A stretch of 64,000 nucleotides of DNA, taken from Zygnema cylindricum (Eukaryota; Streptophyta; Zygnematophyceae; Zygnematales; Zygnemataceae). The DNA lies in NCBI GenBank assembly GCA_037447655.1, contig JBBHKE010002621.1:1-64000 (forward strand). The letters are read 5' to 3'. This document shows, piece after piece, positions 1-10,300 of this stretch (positions within the stretch are counted from its first letter, which is position 1; every line of letters starts with the position of its first letter). A program made the position numbers and the translations under genes. The notes beneath the pieces were generated by a model. It was not told the DNA's origin, made no database searches, and saw only the letters and a program-made list of their open reading frames with translations.

Positions 1-235
1 TTTTTTAGGGTGTGTTCTTGTCGCTCTTTTTGTTTTTTATTGTTGTTTTTCAGTGTTGGTCATGCCACCCCTTTTGTACCCCAAGACTCAGATGGTTTAC
101 CATCGTGCTTTTTAATTTATCTTGCAATATTTTTTTTGCTGCGAGCAAAGCAAACCGTCCGGAAACATCTAAACGCCAGGTGGCGATAAAAAAATCACGT
201 GTTTCACCTGCAGCTATGAAACTGGATTTTCCACC

Positions 236-329
236 AAATCCACCTTTGACAAAGATTGGTCCACCCGTACATGTTAGGGTCAAAATCCACCTTTGACAAA
301 GATTGGTCCACCCGTACATGTTAGGGTCA
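236..329. repeat. Tandem duplication, 47-bp unit, two copies
   Basis: The unit beginning AAATCCACCTTTGAC at 236 repeats at 283 with no difference that I can see. A few bases of a third copy follow at 330. The identity suggests recent slippage or replication error. It has no coding context. Confidence 0.9.
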
Positions 330-832
330 AAATCCATCAGTCGTTTCTGTAATCGTACGGCCAACTCTACGGGTCAGGTTGATTGAGGGTAACATTCCAT
401 CAGGCGTTCACAGTAATCGTACGGACAGGTTTACTGGCAGGAATATTTGTCTTTGTCTCACTTCTCCACCAGGTCATGCCAGCGAGGCACAAATTGCTTA
501 CGTGTTAGATTTCGATTGGAACCACGTAGGATCCTGTTGAGCCGGCCGGGATTAGTGAAAGATTTGGAAAGTGCAAAATCTCAACTGCGTATCTGTACGG
601 GCGGACGCAGATTAAAATATCTAGTAGCGTCACGCTAATGTACAATCTATACGTCGTTGTATTTGTCGTTGTGCCAACGGTCACGAAAACCGTTGCAAAA
701 TGAAAATTTGTACAAATGTCCATGAATGTACCATTTGTACGTTCACGAATTATCGCTGTCCCAACGAAGGCGTGACAAGATGTCCTACAACCAAGATTTT
801 GTCGTCGAATAGGGTGGCTTTGATGTCAAAAG

Positions 833-957
833 GCACACGCAATTCGCCACATTTAAGTTTATAACTTCACCTCCGTCGTAGATCGCATCTGACTTGCACA
901 CGCCATTCGCCACATTTAAGTATATAACTCCACCTCCGTCGTGGATCGCATCTGACT
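833..957. repeat. Tandem duplication, 63-bp unit, two copies
   Basis: The unit starts GCACACGC at 833 and again at 896. The copies differ at a handful of positions, for example AATTCGCC against CATTCGCC and TTTATAACTTC against TATATAACTCC. It is therefore older than the 47-bp duplication at 236. Confidence 0.85.
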
Positions 958-1124
958 TTTACCGATCAATACACGCGCCTACTGTGCGCAAAGTGTCCTC
1001 CTGAGGACATTCGGAGGATACTATCTAGACACTCGATAGAAGGGGCGTTTGTGTCGAAAATTCAAAATCGGACGGTGGAAGTTTTCGCCAAAAAGTTTGG
1101 AGAATCTTAACGAATCTTTAGTAA

Positions 1125-1787
1125 GGGTGGCCTTCCATTAGCGAAAAAGTGGGGTTTTTTACTGAAGGCCGTACCGTTTCGTACAGGTCCGTACAAACAA
1201 AAAAAATCAAGGAAAACATCATTACAGAAAAATGTCCAAGGTTGTAGGCGTAAATTTGGACCGTCGGATGTTATTACACTTTTTATCTGAGACGCCACGT
1301 CACTAACCCTACAGTCTGTTAAGACCGTGCACAGCGAGGACAATTCTCGAAGACCGAATGTGTAAAAATAGGCCACGTGGAAAAAATAAAAAGAATCCAC
1401 GATGAGCACGCGCGTATGTGCGTACACGTCGCAAGGGCCATGTGCCTTCGGCCAGGGTGGCGGCGAATCCGCCGAAATTATCCCGTCACGCTCCTACCAT
1501 CAAATTTTGCTGCCGCCTTTATGTCGTTGCGTTTTGAAATTTTGGGTAGTACATTTATAATGCCCTCTGTACGAGTCATTAATTACCTCCGTTGGTACCG
1601 ATATTGGGTTCAGACTTTGCATTTTAAGTTTCTTTCAAGATTTTAAGCATCTAATATTAACCTACGTGTTACCAACCAGAATGAGCCACTCAAAAAAAAA
1701 GTGGTTTACTGATGCGACCTAATGGAAGGCATGCCCTTCAGTAAACTTTTCCATACAATTACTGAGACGCCTAATGGAAGTCCACCC
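1125..1787. mobile_element. Harbinger-like MITE (right end 1787 or 1885)
   Basis: The left end is TAA followed by GGGTGGCCTTCCATTAG. The inverted right end at 1771-1787 reads back as GGGTGGACTTCCATTAG and is followed by TAA (1788-1790), so a 3-bp TAA target duplication is visible. A second candidate right end at 1885, also followed by TAA, reads back as GGGTGAACATCTATCAG, and its next 30 bases (GCGAAAAGTGAGG, GTTTACT) resemble the left end better. The region may therefore be one element inside another. No transposase is encoded. TTA/TAA duplication and GGG ends suggest PIF/Harbinger, by inference. Confidence 0.6.
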
Positions 1788-1888
1788 TAAACATCTTTTA
1801 TATAAAAAAAAAACAGTACGGCTTAGTACGGAAAGGTACTTTTCCCAGTAAACAACCTCACTTTTCGCCTGATAGATGTTCACCCTAA

Positions 1889-2588
1889 GTCGATGTTCCA
1901 TCACGAAAAGTCTGTAAAGCACGTGTTATACATTGAGTGGCACCATGTGGGTTTTGACCGGATATTTAAAATCTTTTAAAAATATTTACACCGACAAATA
2001 TCACTTCAAATCTTCACTTCCGTACCATGTGTTGCGTAACCAAGTCATAATACAACATAACTTTTGTACTTTTTGCAAACTCAAGTCTTTTACGCCAGCT
2101 CATTTTTTTGGGTTCCTGTTTTCGAACATGACGAAAAGCCTTTGCCGAAAATAGTGTGACAAAAGAGCGTTGCCAAAAATAGCGAAAGACAGTTTCGAGA
2201 TTACTTTTTTAATTTTCAGTTGCATTTTGAAAAGTACCATGTGCAAATTTTGTCAATTTTCGTTGGTTTTCCATCGTGACACGTAGCTTAATTGTCCAAC
2301 GTGTCACGATTTTTTTTTTCTGTGTCTGCCAACCCACTTCCTACAGGGTACGTGACACACCAACCCACCTCCTACAGGGTACGTTGGCAGTTATAGAGAA
2401 AAATGAAGCGAACGCCTCGCGGAAGAATATCCGACAGTCAATATTAACTCCCACACTTTCGGAGAGTATTGGCAAGATTCTCTGTAATGTTATTTCGCTT
2501 ATAAAAACAAAATAAGCGGTACAGTTTGGTATGGATAGTCGCGGATTTGTGTAAACTACCCCACTTTTCGACTGATGAAACTTGACCC
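1889..2588. other. Non-coding DNA ending in a MITE-like right terminus
   Basis: There is no gene. The right end at about 2555-2588 reads back as GGGTCAAGTTTCATCAG then CGAAAAGTGGGG and GTTTAC, the same subterminal layout as the elements at 1125 and 1885. It is followed directly by TTA and then by the next element at 2592. I did not find its left partner. A short direct repeat based on CCAACCCAC(C/T)TCCTACAGGGTACGT lies at about 2331-2382. Confidence 0.45.
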
Positions 2589-2591
2589 TTA

Positions 2592-3529
2592 GGGTACGTC
2601 CCCATGTAATCGGTACTTTGGCAAAGTATTTTGGACTGTAGTATAGATTCTCCGTACTACTTTGAAGAGCGTCCCTATGTGCAAATATGAAATCGGAACT
2701 TTGAAATGTGACGGTTGCAGACGCAAGGAACTAATGATGACGACTGAAGACGACTTCGAAACTTCCGACGATTAGTGACGCCAACAAGAACAGCGACAGT
2801 TGTAGACGTCTAGATTTTTGTGAAATCGTAGATGTTTAGGGTTTGGTGATATTATGACGTCACGCTCACTTGTGACAACGTCGACGTCACTGATTCAATA
2901 ACTTTCCGCCATGGTTCTCGATTTCGCTTTTTCTACTGTTCTCATTCGATTTGCCATTAAATAAAAAAGTAAAAAAATCCAAAAAATATATTTTTTAAAG
3001 ATCTTTCATTTTATACCAATATTGTCGTGTCTCATTCTAAAAAGTGTGAGATACAAGCGATAGTGTGAGAGGGAGAGAGGAGAGACGCGACGGCAAAAAA
3101 TTATGCAAAGGACCCATGAATTCAAGTGGAAGTTCGAGACCCCTGCAATTTTTTTTCCGTACATAGCGCGTGACGGGGACGGAGAAAAATAGCGAGGACT
3201 CTCCCTCGTCCAAAAAATATACAAATCGTGTGGCGCGTGCGTGGTTCGTTTTTCATTCGTTGTACTTCCCTAAAATCACCTCCTCGATGTGATTTTGGAT
3301 GAAGTTTTTTTTTGGGCTGGATTCTCTTGCCTGGGGGTCGAAAAGGGGAAAACGCCAAAATGCATTCATATGACGACAAACACGCCGTACATCGAAAGTA
3401 TGAATTGACGAATACTTTAATTTGGTAAACATAATTTTCTCGTACGGTTAAAGTTTTTTTCCAAGTTCCCTCAATTTTAGGGCAAAAAGACAGAGAAAAG
3501 TATGTACTTTAATACATGGGGACGTACCC
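2592..3529. mobile_element. Harbinger-like MITE with perfect 17-bp inverted ends
   Basis: The left end GGGTACGTCCCCATGTA is mirrored exactly at 3513-3529. TTA lies at 2589-2591 and again at 3530-3532 as a 3-bp target duplication. The element is 938 bp and has no transposase frame, so it would depend on a transposase made elsewhere. Perfect ends suggest relatively recent movement. The left TTA is shared with the terminus of the preceding element at 2588. Confidence 0.8.
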
Positions 3530-3809
3530 TTAGACAGTTGAAGCCGGTGGGAGAATCTGTGGAAGGACTCTTCAATCTCGGTAGAACCTGCGGTCCCATC
3601 ACGGTCGCGCTCACGGTCTCCGTAGTACATGTTTTGTACTTTATCATCGCGTTTTTAGCAATAAAATCCTCTTCAAAGAACATGCAGTCCGTACACGGAC
3701 AATAAACGGGTTGGTCTACGGTTTACAGTGAGTATATACTGGCACGCGCGGTGCTTGGGAGGATCATAAAGGAGATTACAATTTGGAAGTTGAAAACTTT
3801 GGGTTTTTA

Positions 3810-4535
3810 GGGCGTGCTCTTATGTAACCGAAACTTTGAAACGTTACTTTGGATTTTAGCGCAAATTTTATGGTGTACTTTTCAAAGTGTGCCTATGCCA
3901 ATCGTTACTTGCGCCTTCATTACTTCGAATATGTGACAGTTGTAGACGTTGCCAATATCTTGCGACGCCTGTAGAGGCCAACAAGCTACGGACATTTGTA
4001 GACGCCAACGAGCTCCGGACAAACTACGGACAATTGTACAGTACAACGAGCTTCTGACATACTGCAGACATTTGTCGACGCCAACGCTCTTTCTTGGTAT
4101 TCTCTTTTTTGGAAAAGGTCACTACACCGCTATATTCTCTCGAGACCCCTGGTGGAGAGAAATTACGCACAACCAAACAAACAAACGAATTGTTTGCAAA
4201 CGGACAAACAACTTTTTTTCGTGTACCCTCACAACTGCAAAAAAAAAATCGAAAACGTTTGACGCGTGCAATCCAGGTTTTCTATTCGTCAATAGGGTAG
4301 TATTTTGATTTAAATCAGGTCGTGATTTGATTCGAGTGCAAGTGTGAAGATGAGCTGGAGGTGGGTCGCGATGATAATAACGCCAAATTGTCGTACCTTC
4401 CAATTCCAAGATGACGCAAAATGTACTTATCTTTTTGCCCATTTTTCGTATGGCGTAATATTTTGTCGTTGGAAGTCCCATTTTCTGTGAAAACGACGGA
4501 AAAAAACCCTTACTTGAACACATGGGAACACACCC
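3810..4535. mobile_element. Harbinger-like MITE, 726 bp
   Basis: The left end GGGCGTGCTCTTATGT pairs with a right end at 4520-4535 that reads back as GGGTGTGTTCCCATGT. TTA flanks both sides (3807-3809 and 4536-4538). Its right subterminal sequence (a GATGACGCAAAATGTACTT string, then ACCCTTACTT) recurs in the element that ends at 13494, so the two belong to one family. No coding capacity is seen. Confidence 0.75.
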
Positions 4536-4538
4536 TTA

Positions 4539-6356
4539 ATTTTCACAAATGTATATTGGAAAGATTACAATTTGGAGATTCCTACATAAGAGTAGCGGGG
4601 GTGTGATGTAAGAGCATATACTGTACTAGCCCGTTCTATAGTTGACGTCCCATCTAGGCGTATCTTATTTTGAAAGCAGCGTGTCACAAATTGATTGGAA
4701 ACTTCCATTCTAAGTCTCTTGAAACGTGTCTCCGAAGGCACATTTCTTTCAAAAGGTTCGAAATGAGGTGATGAGGTCAGCCTCATTTGACCTCACTTGC
4801 CTTCGTAGGCTCGTACCATCCAGCCAATGAAACCCTCGAATGCGATTCGGTTCTCGGTTTTTCAAGAACTTGCTTCAAGGTTCTCACCAAATATGCGATG
4901 TTTTTCCGTACGGATTGTAGAAAATTATTTTACCCAGACCGGTTTTTGCTCTACGGACACATGCTAGAATGCGTATGGTCGTGTTTCTCCCTGTGCCACG
5001 TGGCTACACCGGCGTTTGGAAAAACAATTTGGCTCGCACACGCAAAGCTGATGCAAAAAAGTACTTTTGGGGCAAAAAGTACAGATGCACAGCGCATCAG
5101 CAAATCGATGCGTTCGTCATGCACTCTGCAACCAATGACGTTTGCCATGACAACAATTACAAAAATTTTACAGGACGCGAAAACGTCAAAAGAATTACAG
5201 TACCGTACATGATCCATCGTTTTTAGGCCGGTTTTACAGGCTGAAATAATGCTATACTTGTTGCTTACGTGTACACTTGAAAACAATGCGCGTCACGTAT
5301 TTAGTGCGCGGCACATCGAAAAAAAATAGATGCCACGTAGATTGTAAATAGGACTTTAGCTAGTATCTTTAGTTCTTACCACAGTTTAAAAGTAGGTGAA
5401 AGTAGGCCCATACAATATGCCTATTGTATGCAAAAAATACAATATGGCCTTAAGACCCATATTGTATTCGGACCTATTCAGACCAATTAAAACATTCTGA
5501 CTAAAAACTGGACCAATTAAAATATTCAGACCAAAAAAATTTATTTACACCGTCAAATTCTGACAATCAGACGGTCGTTGATCAATGTAGCGATTTAAGA
5601 AGATCACATGAAAAGCCCATAACACAACTTACGATAAAGACGTTAACCAAAGGCCTACCATAAAAACGACTACTTTTGAATTATGGTTCTTACCTTTCTA
5701 AAAACACGTGTGATGTGGTTACATGGAAAAGCACAGTGGACTAAAGTGTATCCAGGATTGGACAAGAAAAGAGATAATTCGTTATTGAAACGGATAGCCC
5801 CCGTTTTCGCTAAAAGTTAACGAACACGCGAGCACATGTCTATATGTAAATTATAGACCTTTGGTCGTCCGTAAGGAAACCTTTAAATAGGCACACTTTC
5901 CGGCGTCTGCACCCCTAAACAACGTGTTCCCCGACCGACGTCAGCAAACGGGTAACTTATCCTTTGGGCGACCTCAACGATCAGGTCACATTCAAAGTAC
6001 CCCCTCGGCAGTCGCGTCTACAAATGCCCGTACAGACGTGTAAAACAGTGAATAGTACTTTGACGTTTTCATAAATAGGACACGGTCCAAGTGTAACAGG
6101 TATGAAAAACGGGCATGACAAACGGAACACTATCCACCTTCGTGTAACGAGGAATGAAAAATAAGACAAGTCCATGCCAGTGTACCGGGTGTGATTTACT
6201 AGTCCTCCCAAACAAGAGATTAGGCCTAACGTAACGGTGAAAAGCGACGAAAAAAAATTGCGCCAAAAAAAGTGGAGGGCGTTTAAGGCCTAGAAAATGT
6301 CGATCGTGTCCCAATCTTTTTGATGCTGTCAAATTGCACAATTTTCGGGAAGAAAG
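4539..6356. other. Gene-free AT-rich stretch with small repeats
   Basis: No frame here looks like a protein. The longest (4787-5212, plus strand) has no recognisable motif and sits in ordinary non-coding composition. Visible structure is a 10-bp inverted repeat TACAATATGG/CCATATTGTA at 5438-5466 and a short direct repeat built on ACCAATTAAAA at about 5483-5536. Confidence 0.5.
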
Positions 6357-6479
6357 CAAGGGTGTGCAATTCTGTGTCCTCCATTGGACTACAGAATACA
6401 GGAAGCCTCTAGATAGTATTTAACTAACCCACTTTAAGCCACGACCACTTCTGCCCAAGAAGGCAAACTGAGAATTTGA

Positions 6480-6514
6480 CTGCACCCCTGTGTAGCCTGG
6501 ACCCCCCTGAGTCC
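6480..6514 (-). promoter_or_regulatory. Two-hairpin leader motif, Cop-A 3' LTR
   Basis: In element sense, GGACTC-AGGG-GGGTCC is followed four bases later by CTACAC-AGGG-GTGCAG. The string TCAGTGATTCTTTTTGC comes just before it, and it lies downstream of the TATA box, so it should be in the RNA leader. Confidence 0.75.
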
Positions 6515-7079
6515 GTAGCAAAAAGAATCACTGAAAACGGCCAACCAGGCGATAAGTTATGAGCCGGCAAAAATGCCAATTTATACAAAGCTCTCTTAGA
6601 GAGAGGTGTCTGTCTACCAAATATTTCCTAAGTCCTAAATCCCTCTCACAACCCCTATCTACTAAAGTACGAACGAATCGTAATACTGTAAAGTACAGAA
6701 AGGTACTATGGCCGATGTACTTTCTGTACGACCGGTGTACGACAAGGCTCTTGAGTGGACGCGTGTCATTTTTCCACTTGTCCGTACTTCCTCCGGAATT
6801 CCCGCGACCGAATGTCATCCTTCCACGCGGCGCCACGTCATGCCACGTCCATAAAATCCAAAGTGACCATTCCGCGATCTCGGCGACGACGTGCGCCGTC
6901 GGATTAAATCCGACATTAAATGTCGACCGTTAAAAGTGTATGTTTCATTTGTTTCGTGCGAAATGACGTTTCGCACTAAACCTTAACAAGTTCTATGTTC
7001 GTTTCGTTTCATATTCCAGTTAGATCATTTCGGTACTATACAACAGTTTATATATGAATGAAACCCTATATAATATAAC

Positions 7080-7165
7080 GGACTTCTACGACAGACAGGT
7101 TAGAGCTAATGGCTATGCCGCGCTCTACCGGTCGGGGGTTCGAGTCCTGCCGGACTCAACCTTTT
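7080..7165 (+). promoter_or_regulatory. tRNA-like Pol III-type module in the Cop-A 3' LTR
   Basis: Antisense to the element, a box A-like string TACGACAGACAGG with GTTAGAGC (7087-7107) is followed by a canonical box B, GGTTCGAGTCC (7137-7147), and then TTTT (7162-7165). The spacing is that of a tRNA gene. The 5' acceptor strand and a regular anticodon arm cannot be formed, so it is not a working tRNA. It is more likely tRNA-derived and possibly a Pol III promoter. Confidence 0.55.
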
Positions 7166-7380
7166 GTTGAGAGTGACTTAAGTCACTCTTTAGTCCTTCC
7201 TATGGAGCTGAGGCAGCCATGGCTCCATCGCTCTCTCTCTCTTTCAGTGACTACAACAAGTATGGGGGAGAGAGAGAAGAGATGGTGGCAGGCTGCCATC
7301 ATTTCTTATATATGTTTCCGCTAATTTATTTTAAACTAGAAAATACAAAAAACTACTTATTTCAACACTCCCCTTATTTT

Positions 7381-10300
7381 CTAGTCTATTTTTAATTTTT
7401 CTTTTAATCCACATTTTTTCCTGCAGTATATTAATTTTGGCGAGGGTACAGGTTTGGTCATCATGTCCGCTACCATTTCCTCATCAGATCTATATACAAG
7501 ATTCACTATTTTATTCTCAACTTTTTCTCTTACAAAACTTAATCTTATGTCCATATGTTTAGCTTTAAAATGATGTTTTGGATTTGCTGCAATTGCTATG
7601 GCCGCTTGATTATCACAAAACACTTCATGCACTCCCTCCTTCATATACCCAAGTTCTTGCAGCAAGGACTTGACCCACATCAACTCTTTCACAGCAGAAC
7701 AAGAGGCCATGTACTCAGCCTCCATGGTGGACTGTGCAACCACCTTTTGTTGCTTACTGCTCCAACAGCATGCACCTTCCCCAACATACAACACATACCC
7801 AGAAGTGCATCGTCTAATAGGTGCGTCCCCATAACTGGCATCACTCCAAGTAGTGATGTCAGTGTGCTCCCCTCCCAAATGCAACCATAACTCTCTGGTT
7901 CCAACCAGATATCTCATGACTCTCTTGGCTGCCTCCCAATCCCTCTTCTTAGGATCATTCACACTCCTACTGAGTACTCCAACTGCTGCCGCTATGTCCG
8001 GCCTGGTACAATTCATAAAATATATTAAACTTCCTACGACCTGTCTATAAGGGATAGTCTTCATAAACTCTCTCTCTCTTCAATACTCATTTGATCATCT
8101 AAGATAATTACTCCTCCTTCTACACTCCCATCACTTACTTTTTTCAAGTCCATGGGAGTGGTACAACTGTTAGCATTTTCCATCTGGAATTTCTCAAGCA
8201 TATTACCTATTGCTTCTTTCTGAGTAAGTCTGATAATCTTCTTCCCCCTATCTCTCTCCATCTGAATCCCCAAAATATATTTTGCCTCCCCTAAATCCTT
8301 CATATCAAATCTGCTTCTAAGGTCTGTTTTTAACTTATTGATCTTTTCGAAGGATTTACTCAACACAAGCAGATCATCCACATAAATTGCAATAAAAATG
8401 ACACCATTCTCATCTTCAAACATATAGATAGAATGGTCAGAGCTTATACGGATATATCCCAGACTGGTAAGAAACTCATCTAGTTTCTTGTTCCACTGTC
8501 GGGGAGCCTGCTTTAGTCCATATAAGGACTTTATGAGCCTGCAGACTTTGCTCTCTTCTCCTTCCTCCACGAACCCCTCGGGTTGTCTCATGAAAATTTC
8601 TTCCTCTAACTCACCATTAAGAAACGCAGTCTTAATGTCCATCTGATGGATTTCCATGTCTTCCGCTGCTGCCAGGCTGAGGAGAATCCTTACTGATGGG
8701 AACTGAACAACTGGAGCAAAGGTCTCCTCATAGTCAATCCCTTCCTTTTGGGTGAACCCCTTTGCTACCAATCGAGCCTTATATCTTTCAATGGTATTAT
8801 CTGGGTTCAGTTTTAGTTTAAATACCCATTTACACCCAATAGGTTTTCTGTCTAAAGGACAATCTGCTAATTCCCAGGTATTTGCTTCCATGATAGAAGC
8901 CATCTCATCATTTATAGCTCTAATCCATCTTTCTTTCTCTGGACTATTCACTGTCTCCGAGTAAGACTGAGGCTCATCAGGGTGAGATAGCTTAGTTACC
9001 TTATGAGCGACTTGTTTTTCCTGTAATCTTTTGCTGCTCCTTCTTCCTCCCTCAAACTCTGAAGCAAGAATGGATGGAAGTCTTGGATTTCTTCTCACTG
9101 TTTCATCGGCTCCCCTGTCCATGGAAACCGGTTCTTGTCCCGCTTCTTCTATCTCCTCGAAGTCCATAGGAGTATGTGAGGTTTCCGGTGAGTCTCCTGT
9201 ATCTTGGATCTCCCCTGAATCTGTAATCACGGTGTCACCCATATCCCTTTCGGGAACGACCGAGTTATCCTCACTTTCAGACTCAAATCTGATCCTAATC
9301 TTCTTTTTATATTTGAAGGGGTCAAATGACTTCCCTTCATCCATGACAACTAAGTGTTTGACCAGAATGATATCTTTCTTTGCCAAGTCATATACTCTAT
9401 ATCCCTTAACATCCTCATCATATCCCACAAAGTATCCAGGTTTTCCCTTAGCATCTAGTTTCCAGTTTTTCCTATCCGTGTCAAGACTGTAAACTTGGCT
9501 ACCAAATACTTTAAGGTGTGAGATATCTGGTTTCCTTCCAACCCATCTCTCATAAGGTGTGACTCCCTTTACAGCTGAGGTGAGGACTCTATTCTTAATA
9601 TAGTTGGCACAGTTCATTGCCTCTGCCCAAAATCTCTTTCCTATTTTCTTGTCTGCCAACATACTGCATGCACTATCTCCTAGTGTTCTATTCAACCTCT
9701 CAGCTACCCCATTTTGTTCCGGGTTATATGGTACAGTTTTCTGGTGTTGCACTCCCTCATCTCTCAGATATTCCTCAAACTGGTTAGAGGTATATTCCCC
9801 CCCATTATCACTCCTTATCCTCTTAATAGGGGTTTCATGCAACTTCTCACTCCAAGCTTTATATTCTTTGAAGTAAGTGGATGCTTCAGACTTATTTTTC
9901 AGAAAGTAGACTCTAAAGTATTTAGACCAATCATCAGTTATTGTCATCATAAACCTCTTTCCTCCAACCGAAGGTACTTTTGCAGGTCCCCAAATATCTG
10001 TGTGGACCAAATCCAACACTTTCTCACCTCTATATGTGGCGGCTTTGGGAAAGGGAAGTCTGTGAGCCTTACCTTGAGCACAACCACTACAATCATCCAT
10101 TATTTCATTATCCCCAAACTGAATGCCATCTACTACCCCAAGCTTTTTCATTTCCCTTAACCTATCAAAATGTACATGCCCCAAACGCTTATGCCAAATC
10201 ATCACCTTAGGAACACCAACATAGTAAGCATTCTTCTTTTCATTACTCAAGTTAAGCCTAAACATTCATTGGCTACCCTTATCTGCTGTGAAGTAAACTT

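Larger units (their letters stand above)
1..1124. other. Non-coding repeat-rich flank
   Basis: I see no gene here. Reading frames are short and have no recognisable motif. The segment holds two short tandem duplications (listed separately). A TTA followed by GGGTGTGTTC at positions 4-16 looks like the left end of another small terminal-inverted-repeat element of the kind found at 2592 and 3810, but I could not find its right partner. Confidence 0.5.
6365..7367 (-). repeat. Cop-A 3' LTR
   Basis: The LTR is 1003 bp, reading TGTTGAAATAAGTAG to GAATTGCA on the minus strand. In element sense it contains an AGCCATGGCT block (7216-7225), a tRNA-like module on the opposite strand (about 7080-7165), a GTAC cluster (about 6667-6740), a TATAAAT box (6579-6585), a two-hairpin leader motif (6480-6514) and the duplicated first codons of gag (ATG at 6382-6384). 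A perfect palindrome AGAGTGACTTAAGTCACTCT lies at 7170-7189. Confidence 0.93.

Noticed and set aside
3949-4308. 119-residue frame as a gene
   Set aside because: It lies entirely within the MITE at 3810-4535 and runs through A- and T-runs. It is a chance frame.
4787-5212. 141-residue plus-strand frame as a gene
   Set aside because: It has no recognisable motif, ordinary non-coding composition, overlapping open frames on both strands, and no splice or promoter support.
7080-7160. Functional tRNA genes in the LTRs
   Set aside because: Box A/box B order and T-runs are present, but acceptor stems do not pair and anticodon arms are irregular. I describe them as tRNA-like modules only.
9031-9492. 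Long plus-strand frames opposite Cop-A gag-pol (also 9714-10160 and 10543-10854)
   Set aside because: They mirror the coding strand of gag-pol and show no domain of their own. They are antisense shadows.
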